NCBI RefSeq assembly: GCF_047675955.1
Contig: NC_132928.1
Coordinates: forward strand, 47,176,889-47,240,888
Direction: 5' to 3'
Length of the DNA: 64,000 bases
DNA from: Chlorocebus sabaeus
Lineage: Eukaryota; Chordata; Mammalia; Primates; Cercopithecidae
The position numbers and the translations under genes were made by a program. This document shows positions 1-10,606 of the stretch, one piece after another. The notes beneath the pieces were generated by a model that had not been told where the DNA came from, made no database searches, and saw only the letters and a program-made list of their open reading frames with translations. Position 1 is the stretch's first letter. Every line of letters begins with the position of its first letter.

Positions 1-617
1 ACATATTTTAGTTCATGGAGTACCTACCTGCTACAACATTCTTTCTTTTTCTTTTTTTAAATAAAGATTGGGGAAAGATGATGTCATAGAAAAACCTTTA
101 AATTTGACAGTGATGCTATAATAAACCAAATAAAATGCCACAGAGATTGGGCTAAATTGAGACAGTATGTAGGTGTGAGAAAAATTTATAAACATATTTC
201 TTTGGGAGAAAGATACCACTATGTTCATTTTTAAGAAGTTGGTAAAGTACATTTGCTGTCATGCTCCTGGAGAGAATCCCAGAGTCACTGCAGACTAAAG
301 AGATTGAGGCAAACTGGTACTGTTCTTGAAGTCACAGAAATGTTGAGTTATCATCAGTAAGACAACTAAAGAAAAGTCTAAAGCTATCTATGTCACTAAT
401 TCCTAGCATAAATACACAGAGATCAGTGAGAATAGCAGGGCCAGGGACAGAACAACAAATGCCACATGGATAACACTTCTTTTAATAAGACCTACAGAAC
501 TGTAGCCAGTCCGGAGAAGGCTGACCGGACTGACCAAAGACAAAGTCCTCTGTGCCCATTCTGATTGCCTGTCTCTCTCCTTTTTCAGCAATAAAGTGTA
601 TGTGATACAAATCAATA
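1..617. other. Intergenic DNA, nothing recognised
   Basis: AT-rich sequence downstream of the RGS22 3' end. The only open frames are short and have no coding character. I recognise no repeat family. Confidence 0.4.
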
Positions 618-725
618 GTTCTCAATTCTGGCTGCAAGTTAGAATCACTTGGGCTCGACCCTAGACCAATTAAATCAGAATGTTGGGTGGGGCTTAGGCT
701 TCAGCATTAAAAAATCTCCCAGGAA
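618..725 (+). mobile_element. MER5A-like hAT DNA transposon fragment
   Basis: The sequence begins agttctcaattctggctgc and contains ttagaatcacttggg, gaccaattaaatcagaat and gggtggggctta, the order I remember for MER5A/MER5B. The closing inverted repeat is missing, so it is a fragment. Confidence 0.75.
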
Positions 726-744
726 CTTCCAGTTTCTCCTCTGG

Positions 745-1651
745 TCTGTTAGGAGCGTAGAAGTCATCATTCCATCTTAACAACAAGTAAATAGCTGAAA
801 AACGAAAATATCAACAACTCTTCTTAGATCCTTCAGAGAAGTGAGGTCACAGGGCAAACTGTTGCCCCCCAAACTGGGGGGACAGACAGGCAGAAACAGA
901 GAATCAGAACTCACCAGAGCAGAAACCTACCTGAGTAGGAGCCAACATTGTGTAGGAAAGCCTGATCAGTGATGGCAGGTTTCTGGAGGCTCAGTGTGGA
1001 CAGGTCTGAGAGACAAAAACTTCAGGGAGACCCTGTCACAGGGGGGCCCCACACTTTGTGAGATTTACCTTCATGAACTCTATGGTTATCAGTGAAGATC
1101 AGATAAAAATTATTTCAGGCTCTGGGGAGGAAAAAAGTAACCAATTTGAAATATGCCAGAGCGTTCTGTTCTCAAAAACACTTGCCCCAAGAGAAGAACC
1201 TATTTTACCAGAACCTAACATACTGGAGTTTTATCGAAGTCTAATCAACCTGGGGGACGGAAAACACTCAACTCCAGCCAGTCCAGCCTTTCACATGGGG
1301 AAAGGAAATACTCAACTATGGTCCCCGCTAGTCATTCTGTACCAAAGAGGGTAAAGAAGGAAAAACTGAGAAGCACTTGTAAAGTTCACAGCCCAGGGCA
1401 CAGACTAAAAGATAAAAGCCTAGAACCTGATAATAGGACCACAGAATACTTTCCTTCCTCTTCCATTTTATGGCTACACTACTAAAAGCCTATTTACCAA
1501 ATTTTCTTTTACCCCAGTAGATCAGGTCCAACTTAAAAAAAAAAAATTACAAAGCTTACTAAAAGACAGGCAACACAGTTTGGAAAGACAGAACAAGCAT
1601 CAGAACTAGGCCCAAATATGGCAGGAATGTTGAAATGATCAATGAATTAAA

Positions 1652-1652
<1 letters not shown>
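745..1652 (+). mobile_element. Old L1 5' UTR (L1PB/L1MA type), first part
   Basis: Contains tctgttaggagcgtagaagt, cttagatccttcagagaag, gaactcaccagagcagaaac and, at the end, agaacaagcatcagaac and atatggcaggaatgtt. This matches my memory of older primate L1 5' UTRs. It breaks off at a (TA)n tract and resumes at 2392, so one L1 was split by a later insertion. No functional ORF is present. Confidence 0.7.

Positions 1653-1653
<1 letters not shown>

Positions 1654-1702
<49 letters not shown>
1654..1702. repeat. (TA)n microsatellite
   Basis: About 24 almost perfect TA units. They are followed at 1703-1799 by degenerate TATA, GTATAGATAGATA and GATA/GACA units. Confidence 0.95.
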
Positions 1703-1704
<2 letters not shown>

Positions 1705-1729
1705 GTTTATATATACACACAGATATATA

Positions 1730-1799
1730 TGTATAGATAGATATATATGTATAGATAGATATATAAGTATAGACAGATAGACAGATAGATAGATAGATG
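1730..1799. repeat. (GATA)n/(GACA)n-rich tract
   Basis: Interrupted agatagatatatatgta and agacagatagatagatag units continue from the (TA)n tract. Confidence 0.85.
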
Positions 1800-2081
1800 A
1801 GAGGGGATTTATTAGGGAAATTGGCTCATGTAATTATGGAGGCTGAGAACTTCCACAACAGGCCATCTGCAAGCTGGAGACCCTGAGATGCTGATAGCAT
1901 TGCTCAGTCCAAGTTCAAAAGCCTTAGAACCAGGGAAGCCAATAGTGTAATTCTCAGTCTGAGTCTGAAGAGACTTGACAACCAGGGGTCTGCTGGTGTA
2001 AGTTCTGGAGTCCAAAGGCAAGAAAGCCTGGAGGTTTGATGTTCAAGGGTAGGAAGATAGTGTCCCAGCTCTGAGATGGTG

Positions 2082-2102
2082 AGAGAAAGAGAGAGAGACA
2101 GA

Positions 2103-2171
<69 letters not shown>
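2082..2171. repeat. (GA)n microsatellite
   Basis: A long purine tract, perfect GA from about 2106 to 2171 (about 33 units), with imperfect units before it. It reads as (TC)n on the minus strand and makes serine/leucine-rich spurious frames. Confidence 0.95.
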
Positions 2172-2176
<5 letters not shown>

Positions 2177-2391
2177 CTTTCCTCTGCCTTTTTGTTCTGT
2201 CTTGGCCCTCTAACTGATAGGATGGTGCCCACCCACTTTGAGAGCAGAGCTTACCCACTCAGTCCACAGACTCACATGCCAGTCTCCTCCAGAAACACTC
2301 TTACAGACACACCCAGAAATAATGCTTTATCAGCTATCAAAGTAGTTATTAATCCAGCCAAGTTGGCACCTAAAGTTAACTATCACAGGGC

Positions 2392-2860
2392 TCTAATGGA
2401 AAAGGTAGACAACATACAAGAACAGATGAGTACTGTAAGCAGAGAAATGCCAGAGATCAAAAACACTGTAACAGAAATGAAGAATGCCTTTGATAGACTT
2501 ATTAGTAGATTGGGCATGTCTGCGAAAAGAATCCCTGAACTTGAAGATTTGTCAAAAGAAACCTTCAAAATGGAAAAGCAAAGAGGAAAGAGATGGGAAA
2601 AAAAAAACCCAGTATATTCAAGAACTGTGGGACAATTACAAAAGGTTTTACATACATGTTAACATACACCTAATGAGAAGAATGGAAAGAGAAGAGAGAA
2701 AAGAATAAAAGAAATATTTGAAGCAATAATGACTAAGAATTTTCCCCGAAATTAATGTCAGACACTAAACCACAGATCTAGGAAGCTCTGAGAATATCAA
2801 ACAGAAGAAACAAACAAACAAAGTACAAAGTTTAAATTACAGATCACTTGGTATTGTACA
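2392..2860 (+). mobile_element. Old L1, ORF1 5' region (second part)
   Basis: Resumes with gctctaatggaaaaggtaga, then gaacagatgagtactgtaag, gatcaaaaacactgtaacag, atgaagaatgcctttgatag and gaactgtgggacaattacaa. These are coiled-coil-coding parts of ORF1 of L1MA/L1PB-type elements. The reading frame is broken several times. Confidence 0.75.
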
Positions 2861-3151
2861 TTCTAGGGGTTTTGACAAATGTACCATTAAATACATCCAC
2901 CATTAGAGTGTCATATGGAATAATTACATTGTCCAAAAAATCCTCAGTGCTCTGCCTATTCATTGGGCTCAAGAATCTTCCTAACCCCTTTGGATGATGA
3001 TCTGTCAGAGTACCTTCATCGACTGTAACAAATGTACCAGTCTGGTGCAGGTTGTTGATAGTGGGGAGGTTATGCATGTGGGAACAGAGTATATGGGGAC
3101 TCCCTGTATTTTCTGCTCAATTTTTCTGTGATCCTAAAACTGCTTAAAAAA
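2861..3151 (+). mobile_element. Probable old L1 3'-end-like repeat
   Basis: Contains accattagagtgtcatatgg, gactgtaacaaatgtaccag, tggtgcaggttgttgatagt and cctaaaactgcttaaaaaaa running into a microsatellite tail. I have seen this order as the 3' part of an old mammalian retroposon but cannot fix the family. Confidence 0.4.
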
Positions 3152-3190
<39 letters not shown>

Positions 3191-3213
3191 AATCATCTAC
3201 CCATCTATCTATA
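3152..3213. repeat. (TCTA)n microsatellite
   Basis: About ten perfect TCTA units, then interrupted units. It probably grew from the A-rich tail of the preceding retroposon. Confidence 0.9.
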
Positions 3214-3299
3214 AAACTCCCCCAGGAATTTCAATGTACAGCAAGATTGGGGGGGGGGCCAAAGTTCTTTTATGGTATACAAAAAGCAGAAAAGAGTCA

Positions 3300-3650
3300 T
3301 AGTTAATAGTGGTAACAGGCATGGTTTACAGGCTTCCAGGGTTGAAATCTCAGATCTGCAATTACCAACTGTGGAACCTTGGATGTTTACTTAAACTTTG
3401 TAAGCTTTTGTCTTTTTACTCATTAAATATGAACGTATTTACTTCACAGGTTTATTGGGAAAATGAAATAACATATGTGTGCACTTGTCCTTCAAGTTTC
3501 CTGCTTGGGTCTCTTCCAAGTGTACTTTCTTTCCTGCTCTAAAGCTCTTAAATAAACTTCCACTCCTGCTCTGAAATAAATAAATACATGAATAAGCAAC
3601 ACAAGTGAAGTGTTAGGCACTTGTCTTGCACATAGTAAGTCCTCAATAAA
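3300..3650 (+). mobile_element. MIR SINE, interrupted
   Basis: The left part reads ggttgaaatctcagatctgc, caattaccaactgtggaacc, ttggatgtttacttaaact. The right part is gcacatagtaagtcctcaat then aaatgctaatta. Between them (about 3478-3600) lies foreign sequence with tcctgctctaaagctcttaa, possibly a small LTR fragment. Confidence 0.65.
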
Positions 3651-3739
3651 TGCTAATTATCACATTCTGGAATCCTGTAATTATCATCACTCTCTCCACT
3701 ACCCTTCCTGTCTACACAGGTTTTACTAAACTTCTTGTG

Positions 3740-4185
3740 GTTCTGAGAACGTGCTGGCCTCCTGCTCATGTTCAGACGATGTGTGCTTCTTCTATAGTCT
3801 AAACCACCTCCCAGCTCACCCCCCCCTTCCTGATTGTGTGTGGGATTGCTGTTTCTCCCCTGCCTTGGCTCAGGCATGTTCCCTGGAGGAAGTTTCCCTG
3901 ACTCCAGTGTGGATTGTTTATATTTGCTGCTTATCTTCAATCTGCTGCTCCACATTCAGTATCTACCCTTCTCTACCCTGAGGTTTATCCCCACAGCCAA
4001 CCTCAGTGGACTACATCAATGGGTTTCCTCACTCTGGCTGATGAATGAATTCAACCAATGGGAAGTCTTGGTAGGAAATCCGAGAAAAGGAGAAGGACAA
4101 AGTCTGGGTACTTATTTCCCCCTTCCAGGGTTTCCTGGAGCTGTGAAGATTCAGTCACCTGAAAGTACTGCCCTGCATCACCCCC
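3740..4185 (+). mobile_element. Old unnamed repeat, left half (split by MULE)
   Basis: Contains gaatgaattcaaccaatggg and ggtacttatttccccctt. The motif order resembles an old mammalian repeat whose other half (ccctttattaaaccacctca, gagtgccatctctcctctgc) lies at 5848-6075. The DNA transposon at 4186-5843 sits between them. Confidence 0.35.
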
Positions 4186-5843
4186 CAAAACACAATCTTG
4201 AATACCATAATCCCAAATGTTGAAATCCTGAAAGACAAAAATTCCTAAAGATCAAAATCTCTAACATCTAAAAGCCCGAAAAATCACAGTTCCAAAAGAA
4301 CAAAATCCTTAGTGTTGAAATCCTGAAAGCTGAGTTCTGGGGAAGGGGTTAGTGAATTTTCCGTTAAACACAAGGTAGTTGCATCATTATTTGCATCAGG
4401 TTAGGCAAATCTGTCACCTTACTATTGTCTTTATTTGAATTTGGCGGAAAATTCAGATAAGTTGGATTGACCACACTACATAGCAACGACAAAAACTCCA
4501 TTTAAAAATACATCATTTTTCTGCATTGGCATTCCTTCCAACTGCTGAAGTTCCAGGAGCTTTTCATGAATTAAAGTTGCATTTGCCTGAAGAAACCAGC
4601 AAAGTTACTGACAGATTTGAAAACAGTTACACACACAGTAGAATAAGAAGACACACAAAGGTATTGCTGTTTGCACACTAGATTGTTTCTGCCAAATTTG
4701 TGGTCTTATATATGAATGCGTGCAGAAGGGATTTATGAATACCCAAAGCAACACAGAAGCGTGGCATAGAAGATGAGAAAATTTAATAGGGAGTACTCAT
4801 GTCCATTTATATCAAATCATAGAAGAATTTAAAAAAAAGTAGTGCCATATAGAAAATGAGTGTGAACAATTCTCCAAGGAGAGACACACCCTAAAAGATA
4901 AAAAGGAAACAGCTATTCAAGGTGCAAGACTTCAAAATATCATGATCATAAAAGTCAGTCCACTCTTATGGACTACCTCCGAGCAATTGCCCATAATATG
5001 TAATATACCTTTACATATGTTGAATTTTAAAAGTTTTTTTGTTTTGTTTTGTTCCCCTACCATTTTAAATTGTCATCATTTTTTGACAATTTGTTATGTA
5101 TTCCATCTTTGCAAAATTTCCAATACTGGGGGTATAAATTGTGTAAAGACTTTTAGAGAATTCTAATTTGTTTTATGCATGTTTTGCAAATTTGACTTCT
5201 TCATTGACTTTGTCCATGTATGTAAAAACACTGAAACTTTCTCAGTAAATAAAGAGATGTCCTTTTTGTATACCTGCTTTTATGACAGATAACATTTCTC
5301 AAGATCTTAGCTCTTCGGGCAACTGCGTATATGGTAGTAGTGGCCTAGTGTGGTTTTTTGATTGATCTTGTCAAAATACTTAGGTTGTGTGTCATAATAT
5401 TTCAGATGACTGCAGTTATAAAGCTGGGTGCACACCATTACCAAGCATAGTGATATGCATTATATATTTTGCTTTTGACTGACTTCCTTATGACTATGGT
5501 TCGTCTGCTCATACTGTTATGTTTGTGTGACTGTCATTAGTATAGCTGAGTATTTACACTGACAAAAATGTTATTATTGTCTATTTTATCTTGTCAAGTG
5601 GCCTATGAAGAGTTCTGCTGTGTTTTTATGTCTCCCAAATACATCCCCTTTTAAAATGTAAATAAATGTTTTTAAAGAACTAAAAAAAATTTTTTTTTTG
5701 CAGAATTGTGTTTTCAGGGTTTTGATCTTTCAGGCTTGTGATTTTTTGAATTTTAGACTTTAGGGATTGTGATCTTTCAGGATTTCAGCCTTCAAGATTA
5801 TAGTGTTTGGGATTGTGTCTTTCATGATTATGGCCCAAACCCC
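4186..5843 (+). mobile_element. Fossil MULE (MuDR-type, Ricksha-like) DNA transposon
   Basis: About 1.66 kb bounded by long imperfect inverted repeats. The left arm (to about 4330) has cccaaatgttgaaatcctga; the right arm (about 5695-5843) reads on the minus strand as cccaaacactataatcttga, ggctgaaatcctgaaaga. Two blocks in the core read like MULE transposase. At 4523-4663 are ALAFLPTAEV, AFHELKLHLPEETSKVTDRF and ENSY. At 4759-4830, in another frame, are AWHRR, ENLIGS and HLYQIIEEF. Known MULE transposases have an A-F-P...LPPEA...YFE.TY block followed by a W-H-R-R/H..lw.FI block. Frames are broken by stops and shifts, so it is dead. The Ricksha name is from memory. Confidence 0.75.
4523..4830 (+). 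pseudogene. MULE transposase remnant
   Basis: The C-terminal portion of a MuDR-type transposase survives as two blocks in different frames, with a UGA in the second. The catalytic DDE region was not found. It is a molecular fossil with no intact frame. Confidence 0.65.
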
Positions 5844-5847
5844 TGGC

Positions 5848-6075
5848 AAAGAGGTCTGATTTCCCAGTGCTGTCCTTGGATGCAGTTACTAGGCACCCTA
5901 TCCTCAGAGCCCAGTGTTGGTCCTGGAGCCCCTGTGTAACTAGCTCTGGGTACTGTACTTTCCCTCACAACCTCCCTGCACTCTCCGCTGCCTTTGTAAG
6001 TTGTCCCTTTATTAAACCACCTCAGATTACCCTAATCAGAGAGTGCCATCTCTCCTCTGCTGGGACCTTTCCTGT
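5848..6075 (+). mobile_element. Old unnamed repeat, right half
   Basis: Contains tttgtaagttgtccctttat, taaaccacctcagattaccc and gagtgccatctctcctctgc tgggacc. I recall these as the end of an old mammalian repeat whose beginning lies before the MULE. Confidence 0.35.
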
Positions 6076-6605
6076 GTTCTTCTGGGGCCTCTATCCCTCC
6101 TCACTATCCATGGCGCCACACCAGTCCCTAGTTCGCAGCATATGAATGGGTTTAATTTCCAAATTTCTTCGACAGATGAGAGCTGGAAGTAGAATCATCA
6201 CGTCTCACAGAAACAATACCATCACTAGCACTGAATTTGTCAGATGAGGCCATCAGTGCCCATTTAGACCAAGAATAATTGAAGTTTTACACCCAGCCAT
6301 CCTCTCCCCTCCTGAAGGTGCCCAGAGGACTTGTGGTTCCCCTTCCCTCCCCACTTTCTGTAGCCCCCTGGACTTTTCGTGCTCCTCCCTTCACCTGCAG
6401 GGACTCAGCACTCACAGCTCGCTTTCACCCTCAGAAAGTCCAGGATGGGGCCTCGGGAGGCAGGACTAGAGAAGAGTAATTCCCCCACCAAAGCAGATGC
6501 TCCTCTCATCTCTGCTGGGACCCTGTCCCAACCCCAGTCCCAGCTCCAGTGTTGAGTATTCAAATTCCCAGATCCATCCCATTTTGGTTGGAGGCGGGGA
6601 ACAGG
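6076..6605. other. Intergenic, nothing recognised
   Basis: Moderately GC-rich, with pyrimidine-rich tracts around 6290-6400. No coding pattern or repeat family recognised. Confidence 0.4.
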
Positions 6606-6806
6606 GGGTGTTGCTAGATCAAACATAGGATGTTCAGTTAAATTTGAATTTTAAGTAAGCAACAGATAACTTTTTTAGTATCAGCTAAATATGTCTCATG
6701 CAATATTTGGGCATACTCAGGCTAAAAAAGTATTCATTGCTTATCTGAAATTCATATTCAACCTGGTGCCTGTATTTTTATTTGCTAAGTCTGGCAGTCC
6801 TACATC
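6606..6806. mobile_element. Palindromic (hairpin) DNA-transposon MITE
   Basis: The left arm aggatgttcagttaaatttg, aattttaagtaagcaaca is mirrored by the right arm attgcttatctgaaattcat, attcaacctggtgcctgta as an imperfect inverted repeat. The loop is near atgtctcatgcaatatttgg. The outer parts ttgctagatc and tttgctaagtctggcagtcc also pair. I recognise the family pattern but not its name. Confidence 0.65.
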
Positions 6807-6989
6807 TCTTCAATCTTTTTTTTTTTCTACTGTTCCCATTTCCACCTACCCAAATCCATATTTTGACACAAATACAATTCTTGAAAAAATGACTCGTATA
6901 GACTCTCTGATTTTCCTCTGACATTTAAGCAAATTGTTGAGTCTTTGTGTTCCGAATCTCCACGTGACACCAGGAAGCATCACATATTT

Positions 6990-7112
6990 TGAAGCCACTG
7001 ACAAGATGTGTAGTGCTGGCATCTTCCTGCCTCCATTACTTTGCCTGTAGAATGAGGCTTGCAATTCCTAGCCCTGCTGTCACATAGTAAGTGCGCAATA
7101 AAGGCTCACTAA
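6990..7112 (+). mobile_element. MIR SINE, 3' part
   Basis: Degenerate core followed by the conserved end cacatagtaagtgcgcaata aaggctcact. Confidence 0.6.
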
Positions 7113-7261
7113 TATTTTTAAAGCACGTATCTGTCAGTAACTCAGGGTGTGCGTGTAGAGGGTGTGGAAAGAAGTCTTATTGCTCCCTATTAATAATAAA
7201 CATATAACACACAGGTATCCTCCGAAGGACTACATCTGCGTTAGGAATTAAACGGATCTTG

Positions 7262-7421
7262 TGGGGTTTTGTTGTGTTTTGTTTTGTTTTGTTTCGAGAC
7301 AGGATCTCACTCTGTTGCCCAGGCTAGAGTGCAGTGGTACGATCTCGGTTCATGGCAGCTTCGACCTCCCAGGCTCAGGTGATCCTCCCACCTCAGCCTC
7401 CCATGTAGCTGGGACTTGTGA
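7262..7421 (-). mobile_element. Alu right-monomer fragment, antisense
   Basis: The (TTTTG)n tail is followed by gagacaggatctcactctgt, ttgcccaggctagagtgcag and cagcctcccatgtagctggg, then the homology stops. Only one monomer is present, so it is a 5'-truncated Alu or an old free monomer. Confidence 0.85.
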
Positions 7422-7639
7422 TGCCCTTTTCATTCTGCCCCCAAGGACCATATAATTTGTTGGAGAAAATACATTCAGAATTTTCCCAGGAATAAATTAT
7501 TCACTATACCACTCCTGATCAACCACTTCCTTCATGTCCTGGGAAATTTGGGGAAAAGATAGAAGGAGGGAAAGCAACTAAAGTCCCCCACCCTCCATCT
7601 GTTCCTGGCCTTATGCTGTGCTCTTGGACTACATTATAT

Positions 7640-7790
7640 GCAGTCAGTCCTCAAACAACCCTATGAGGTAGACATCATCAGCTCCATTTCACAATACAGT
7701 GTTGGGAGTCAGCGAGGGTAAGTAACTTGCTGATGATCACAAAGTTGCTAGGAGCAGAGATGGGATTTAAACAAGATTGCCTCATGGAAA
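7640..7790 (-). mobile_element. MIR SINE, antisense
   Basis: Contains accctatgaggtagacatca, gctccatttcacaatacag, gggtaagtaacttgctgat, gatcacaaagttgctaggag and gatgggatttaaac, the reverse complement of the MIR core. Confidence 0.8.
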
Positions 7791-8544
7791 ACCATGAGCT
7801 CTGAAGGAGGGTGCAGGGCCTCCTGGTCTGTACTCTGTTGGATGGGGGAGGGACCACTTGTCAAAGTCACTGGGTGGGACTAGCTGGCTTGTGATCTTCA
7901 TCTGGGAAGAGAAGTATTGTATCCACGAATCATTTGGATTGGAAATGGCTTTGGGAGCCCTCTTGGGAGCAACTTATCATTTTCCCTGTGCTCTTTTACT
8001 TAAGAAGAGGATGGCAGGCCCACAGATTGTGAATGTGGACATCCTTTATTCTGGCTAATGACCTGCAGCCCTGGAGGTGTATGGGTGAGGGCTGGCACCC
8101 TGAGGTCCTGCACACATGGGCCATTTCCTCCTCTGGATGACACTTGGATCAGTTGGAGGCTCTCAAAATGAGGGATAGATGTCTTTTCATACTTCTGTAT
8201 AAAGAGGGGAGACTTCATGTCACTCTCTGACATGTATCAGAAAAGGCTTCTATGAAGGTGAAGGCAGGTCTCAGTCACTCTTGCTCTTTCTGCTTTCCTC
8301 TGCCTCTTTCTGTCACCCTTTAGTCTGAATGCTCTGTATGAGATTCCTAAAAAACAAAGAGTTCTTAAAGCATCAAGATTTATTGGAATATAAAAAAATT
8401 CTTGAAGACAATAGCATCTGCTATTTCTTCTTTATGGTGGTAGCCACAACTGTGATTGATAGTCGAATTGATTTTCTGTTAATAGCACAGTCTGACTATA
8501 AGGTCAGTGAAAGCATGAACTTCACATTCTGTTTTCTCCACTGC
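7791..8544. other. Intergenic, nothing recognised
   Basis: No coding signature and no clear repeat family. Confidence 0.4.
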
Positions 8545-9370
8545 ATTTCCAGCACCCAGCACAATTCATTTACTCATGCATTCAATATGTATTTATGAGG
8601 CAACTATTATCTGCATATCACTGTGCTAGGTAAGGTGAAAAATAGTTCTTATTCTATTCTAGGTACAAATAAAAATAGGAGTTGGTCTCTGCACTACAAA
8701 AGCATGTAGTCTAGTAGGTGAGACACATACATGAATAAGTATCTCAAGGAGAGGAAAAAATGTGTCTCCAAAACTAAGAGGAGAGAGTAAGAGGAAAAAG
8801 GAGAATCAGGAGGTATCACAGTGTGATGTCTGTGTGACAGAGAAGAAAGGGAAGGGCCCTTTAGATGATCACCAAGTTGCTGCAGAACAGGGTGTATGAG
8901 ACAGAAAGAGGGAAAGATAAAGCTGGAAACCTGGACTGAGACCATATTAGCAATGGCCTTGCATGTCCCACAAAGGAGTTGAGACTTTTCCAACCAGGTG
9001 AAGGAGGGGAATAAAAGCTTTCACACTGAGGAAATGAGCAGGTCAGATTTGTTCTCAGTGTGTGGGATGAAGCAGAGTGTGTTGGGTGTGTGTGGAGAGG
9101 GAAGTGTGGTGACTTCACAGGGCCAGTGATGGCGACGAGGGCCTGACAGAAGCAGTGCCAGTGGGATAGAGAGGAAGGCCTGGATAGCAGTGACATGTCC
9201 ACGGCAGAGTGGTAGAACTTCCCATTCCTGCAGGTAAAATATGGGAGGGGAGGCAGAGGAATGAGTTGAGGATAATTCTGAGTTTTCTAGCTTGGAAGAT
9301 GGGGTTGATTGGAGAAAAGAAATAAAGGGGCCAAAATTGATTTGGGACACATTTAGTTTGTGCTGTGGAC
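8545..9370 (-). mobile_element. L2 LINE, antisense
   Basis: Begins with the L2 3' end in reverse (catgcattcaatatgtattt, cactgtgctaggtaagg). It runs through agtctagtaggtgagacaca, atggccttgcatgtcccac, aatgagcaggtcagatttg, gcgacgagggcctgacagaa gcagtgccagtgggatagag, and ttctgagttttctagcttgg. About 800 bp are collinear with the L2 3' half. It is heavily mutated, with no ORF. Confidence 0.7.
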
Positions 9371-9654
9371 CCTGTTAGAATGGATTAAATTTGCAGTGGC
9401 TCCTATTAGAGGAGAAGCTAGGGGCTAGGGATCTCAAGCAAATGGGAGAGTGCATTGTAAGAAGGTAAGTTCAACAGGAGAGCCACAGGGGGCACTGACA
9501 TTTAAGGAAGAAGCAGAAGAATGGGAAAGAATAGTCAGAAGTACGACAAGAGAAAGAAAAAAATGGTGTTCCCAAGTCTCTAGGAGGCAGTAATCGCATC
9601 AGAGGCCCAGATTGTGAGTTCATACATTCTTTTCTAAGGAAGGTGGTCTAGAAC
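9371..9654. other. Intergenic, nothing recognised
   Basis: Short purine-rich stretch between L2 and the MLT1 LTR with no recognisable element. Confidence 0.3.
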
Positions 9655-10248
9655 TGTGGTAGGTAGAATTTCAGGTGACCACCCTAGGATATCCATGTTC
9701 TAATCTCTAGAACCTGTGAATGTGTGACCTTACATAGCAAAAGGAATTTGGTGGGTGGAATTAAGGCTAAGGACCTTAAAACAGAGACATTATTCTGGAT
9801 TGTCCAGGTGGGCCCTAAAAGGGAGTTGGGAGGCAGAAGAAGGAACCAGAGAGATGTGATGATAGAAGAAGAGGCAGGAGAAATTCAAAGAACGGGCAGG
9901 ACTTGACACACCATTGCTGGATTTAAAGACAGAGGAAGGAGGCCATGAACCAAGGAATGCAGGTGGCTTCTCAGAAACTGAGAACAGCTCTCAGCTGACA
10001 GTCAGGAAGGAAGCAAGACCTCAGTCCTACACCTACAAAGACTGAATTCTGCCAACAACCTGAATGAAGCAGGAAACAGATCCTCCCCAACAGCCTCCAG
10101 AGGTGAACACAGCCTTCCAGACACCTTGATGTTAGCTTGAGTCCCAGGTCAGACTTCTGATCTACAGACTTGTATGATAATAATTTGTGTTGTTTTAAGC
10201 CAGTAAGTTTCTGGTAACTTGTTATGGTAGCAAAAGGAAACTAACACA
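9655..10248 (+). mobile_element. MLT1-type (ERVL-MaLR) solo LTR
   Basis: Starts tgtggtaggtagaatttcag. It contains tctctagaacctgtgaatgt, gccatgaaccaaggaatgca ggtggcttctcag, and ends gataataatttgtgttgttt, taagccagtaagtttctggt, ctaacaca. It is flanked by agaac (9650-9654) and ggaac (10249-10253), a likely 5-bp TSD. No internal region is attached. Confidence 0.8.
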
Positions 10249-10516
10249 GGAACTGAAGTGGGCCAGGTTCCTTACCTGGTCCCTCTTTCTTGGCCTTTTC
10301 CTTAGATGGCAGTGGCCCCTGGATCTGTTATTGGGACTCCTTTTCCTCCCCTCTCATATTTTTTGTTCAAACTAGACCCAAGACCCAAATCTAATTTCAA
10401 GGGCAAAGAAAAAAATTAAAGCAAAGATTACAATTTGTTGGGCTGTGGGTCGGTCTTGTCCCTAGCTAAGTTTTGTTTTAACTGTAATGTTACAGACATT
10501 TTTAATTTCTCACTTT

Positions 10517-10606
10517 TTTCCTTCCTTCCTTCCTTCCTTCCTTCCTTCCTTCCTTCCTTCCTTCCTTCCTTCCTTCCTTCCTTCCTTCCTTCCTTCCTTC
10601 CTTCCT
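10517..10606. repeat. (CCTT)n microsatellite
   Basis: About 22 essentially perfect TTCC units in 90 bp, bounded by T-rich ends. Perfect tracts this long usually vary in length between individuals. Confidence 0.97.

Larger units (their letters stand above)
1653..2391 (+). mobile_element. Unnamed interspersed repeat inserted in L1, microsatellite-anchored
   Basis: The insert has a (TA)n/(GATA)n front, a body with gatttattagggaaattggc, an internal (GA)n tract, tctgcctttttgttctgtct, gatggtgcccacccac, acagacacacccagaaataa and an end agttggcacctaaagttaac. I recognise the pattern as a common mammalian repeat but cannot name it with confidence. L1 sequence continues on both sides. Confidence 0.5.

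Noticed and set aside
1058..1354. 98-codon open frame on the plus strand
   Set aside because: It lies inside an L1 5' UTR-like region and has no splice signals or known domain.
2192..2662. 156-codon open frame
   Set aside because: It joins an unnamed repeat to the L1 ORF1 coiled-coil region; a chance frame in nested repeats.
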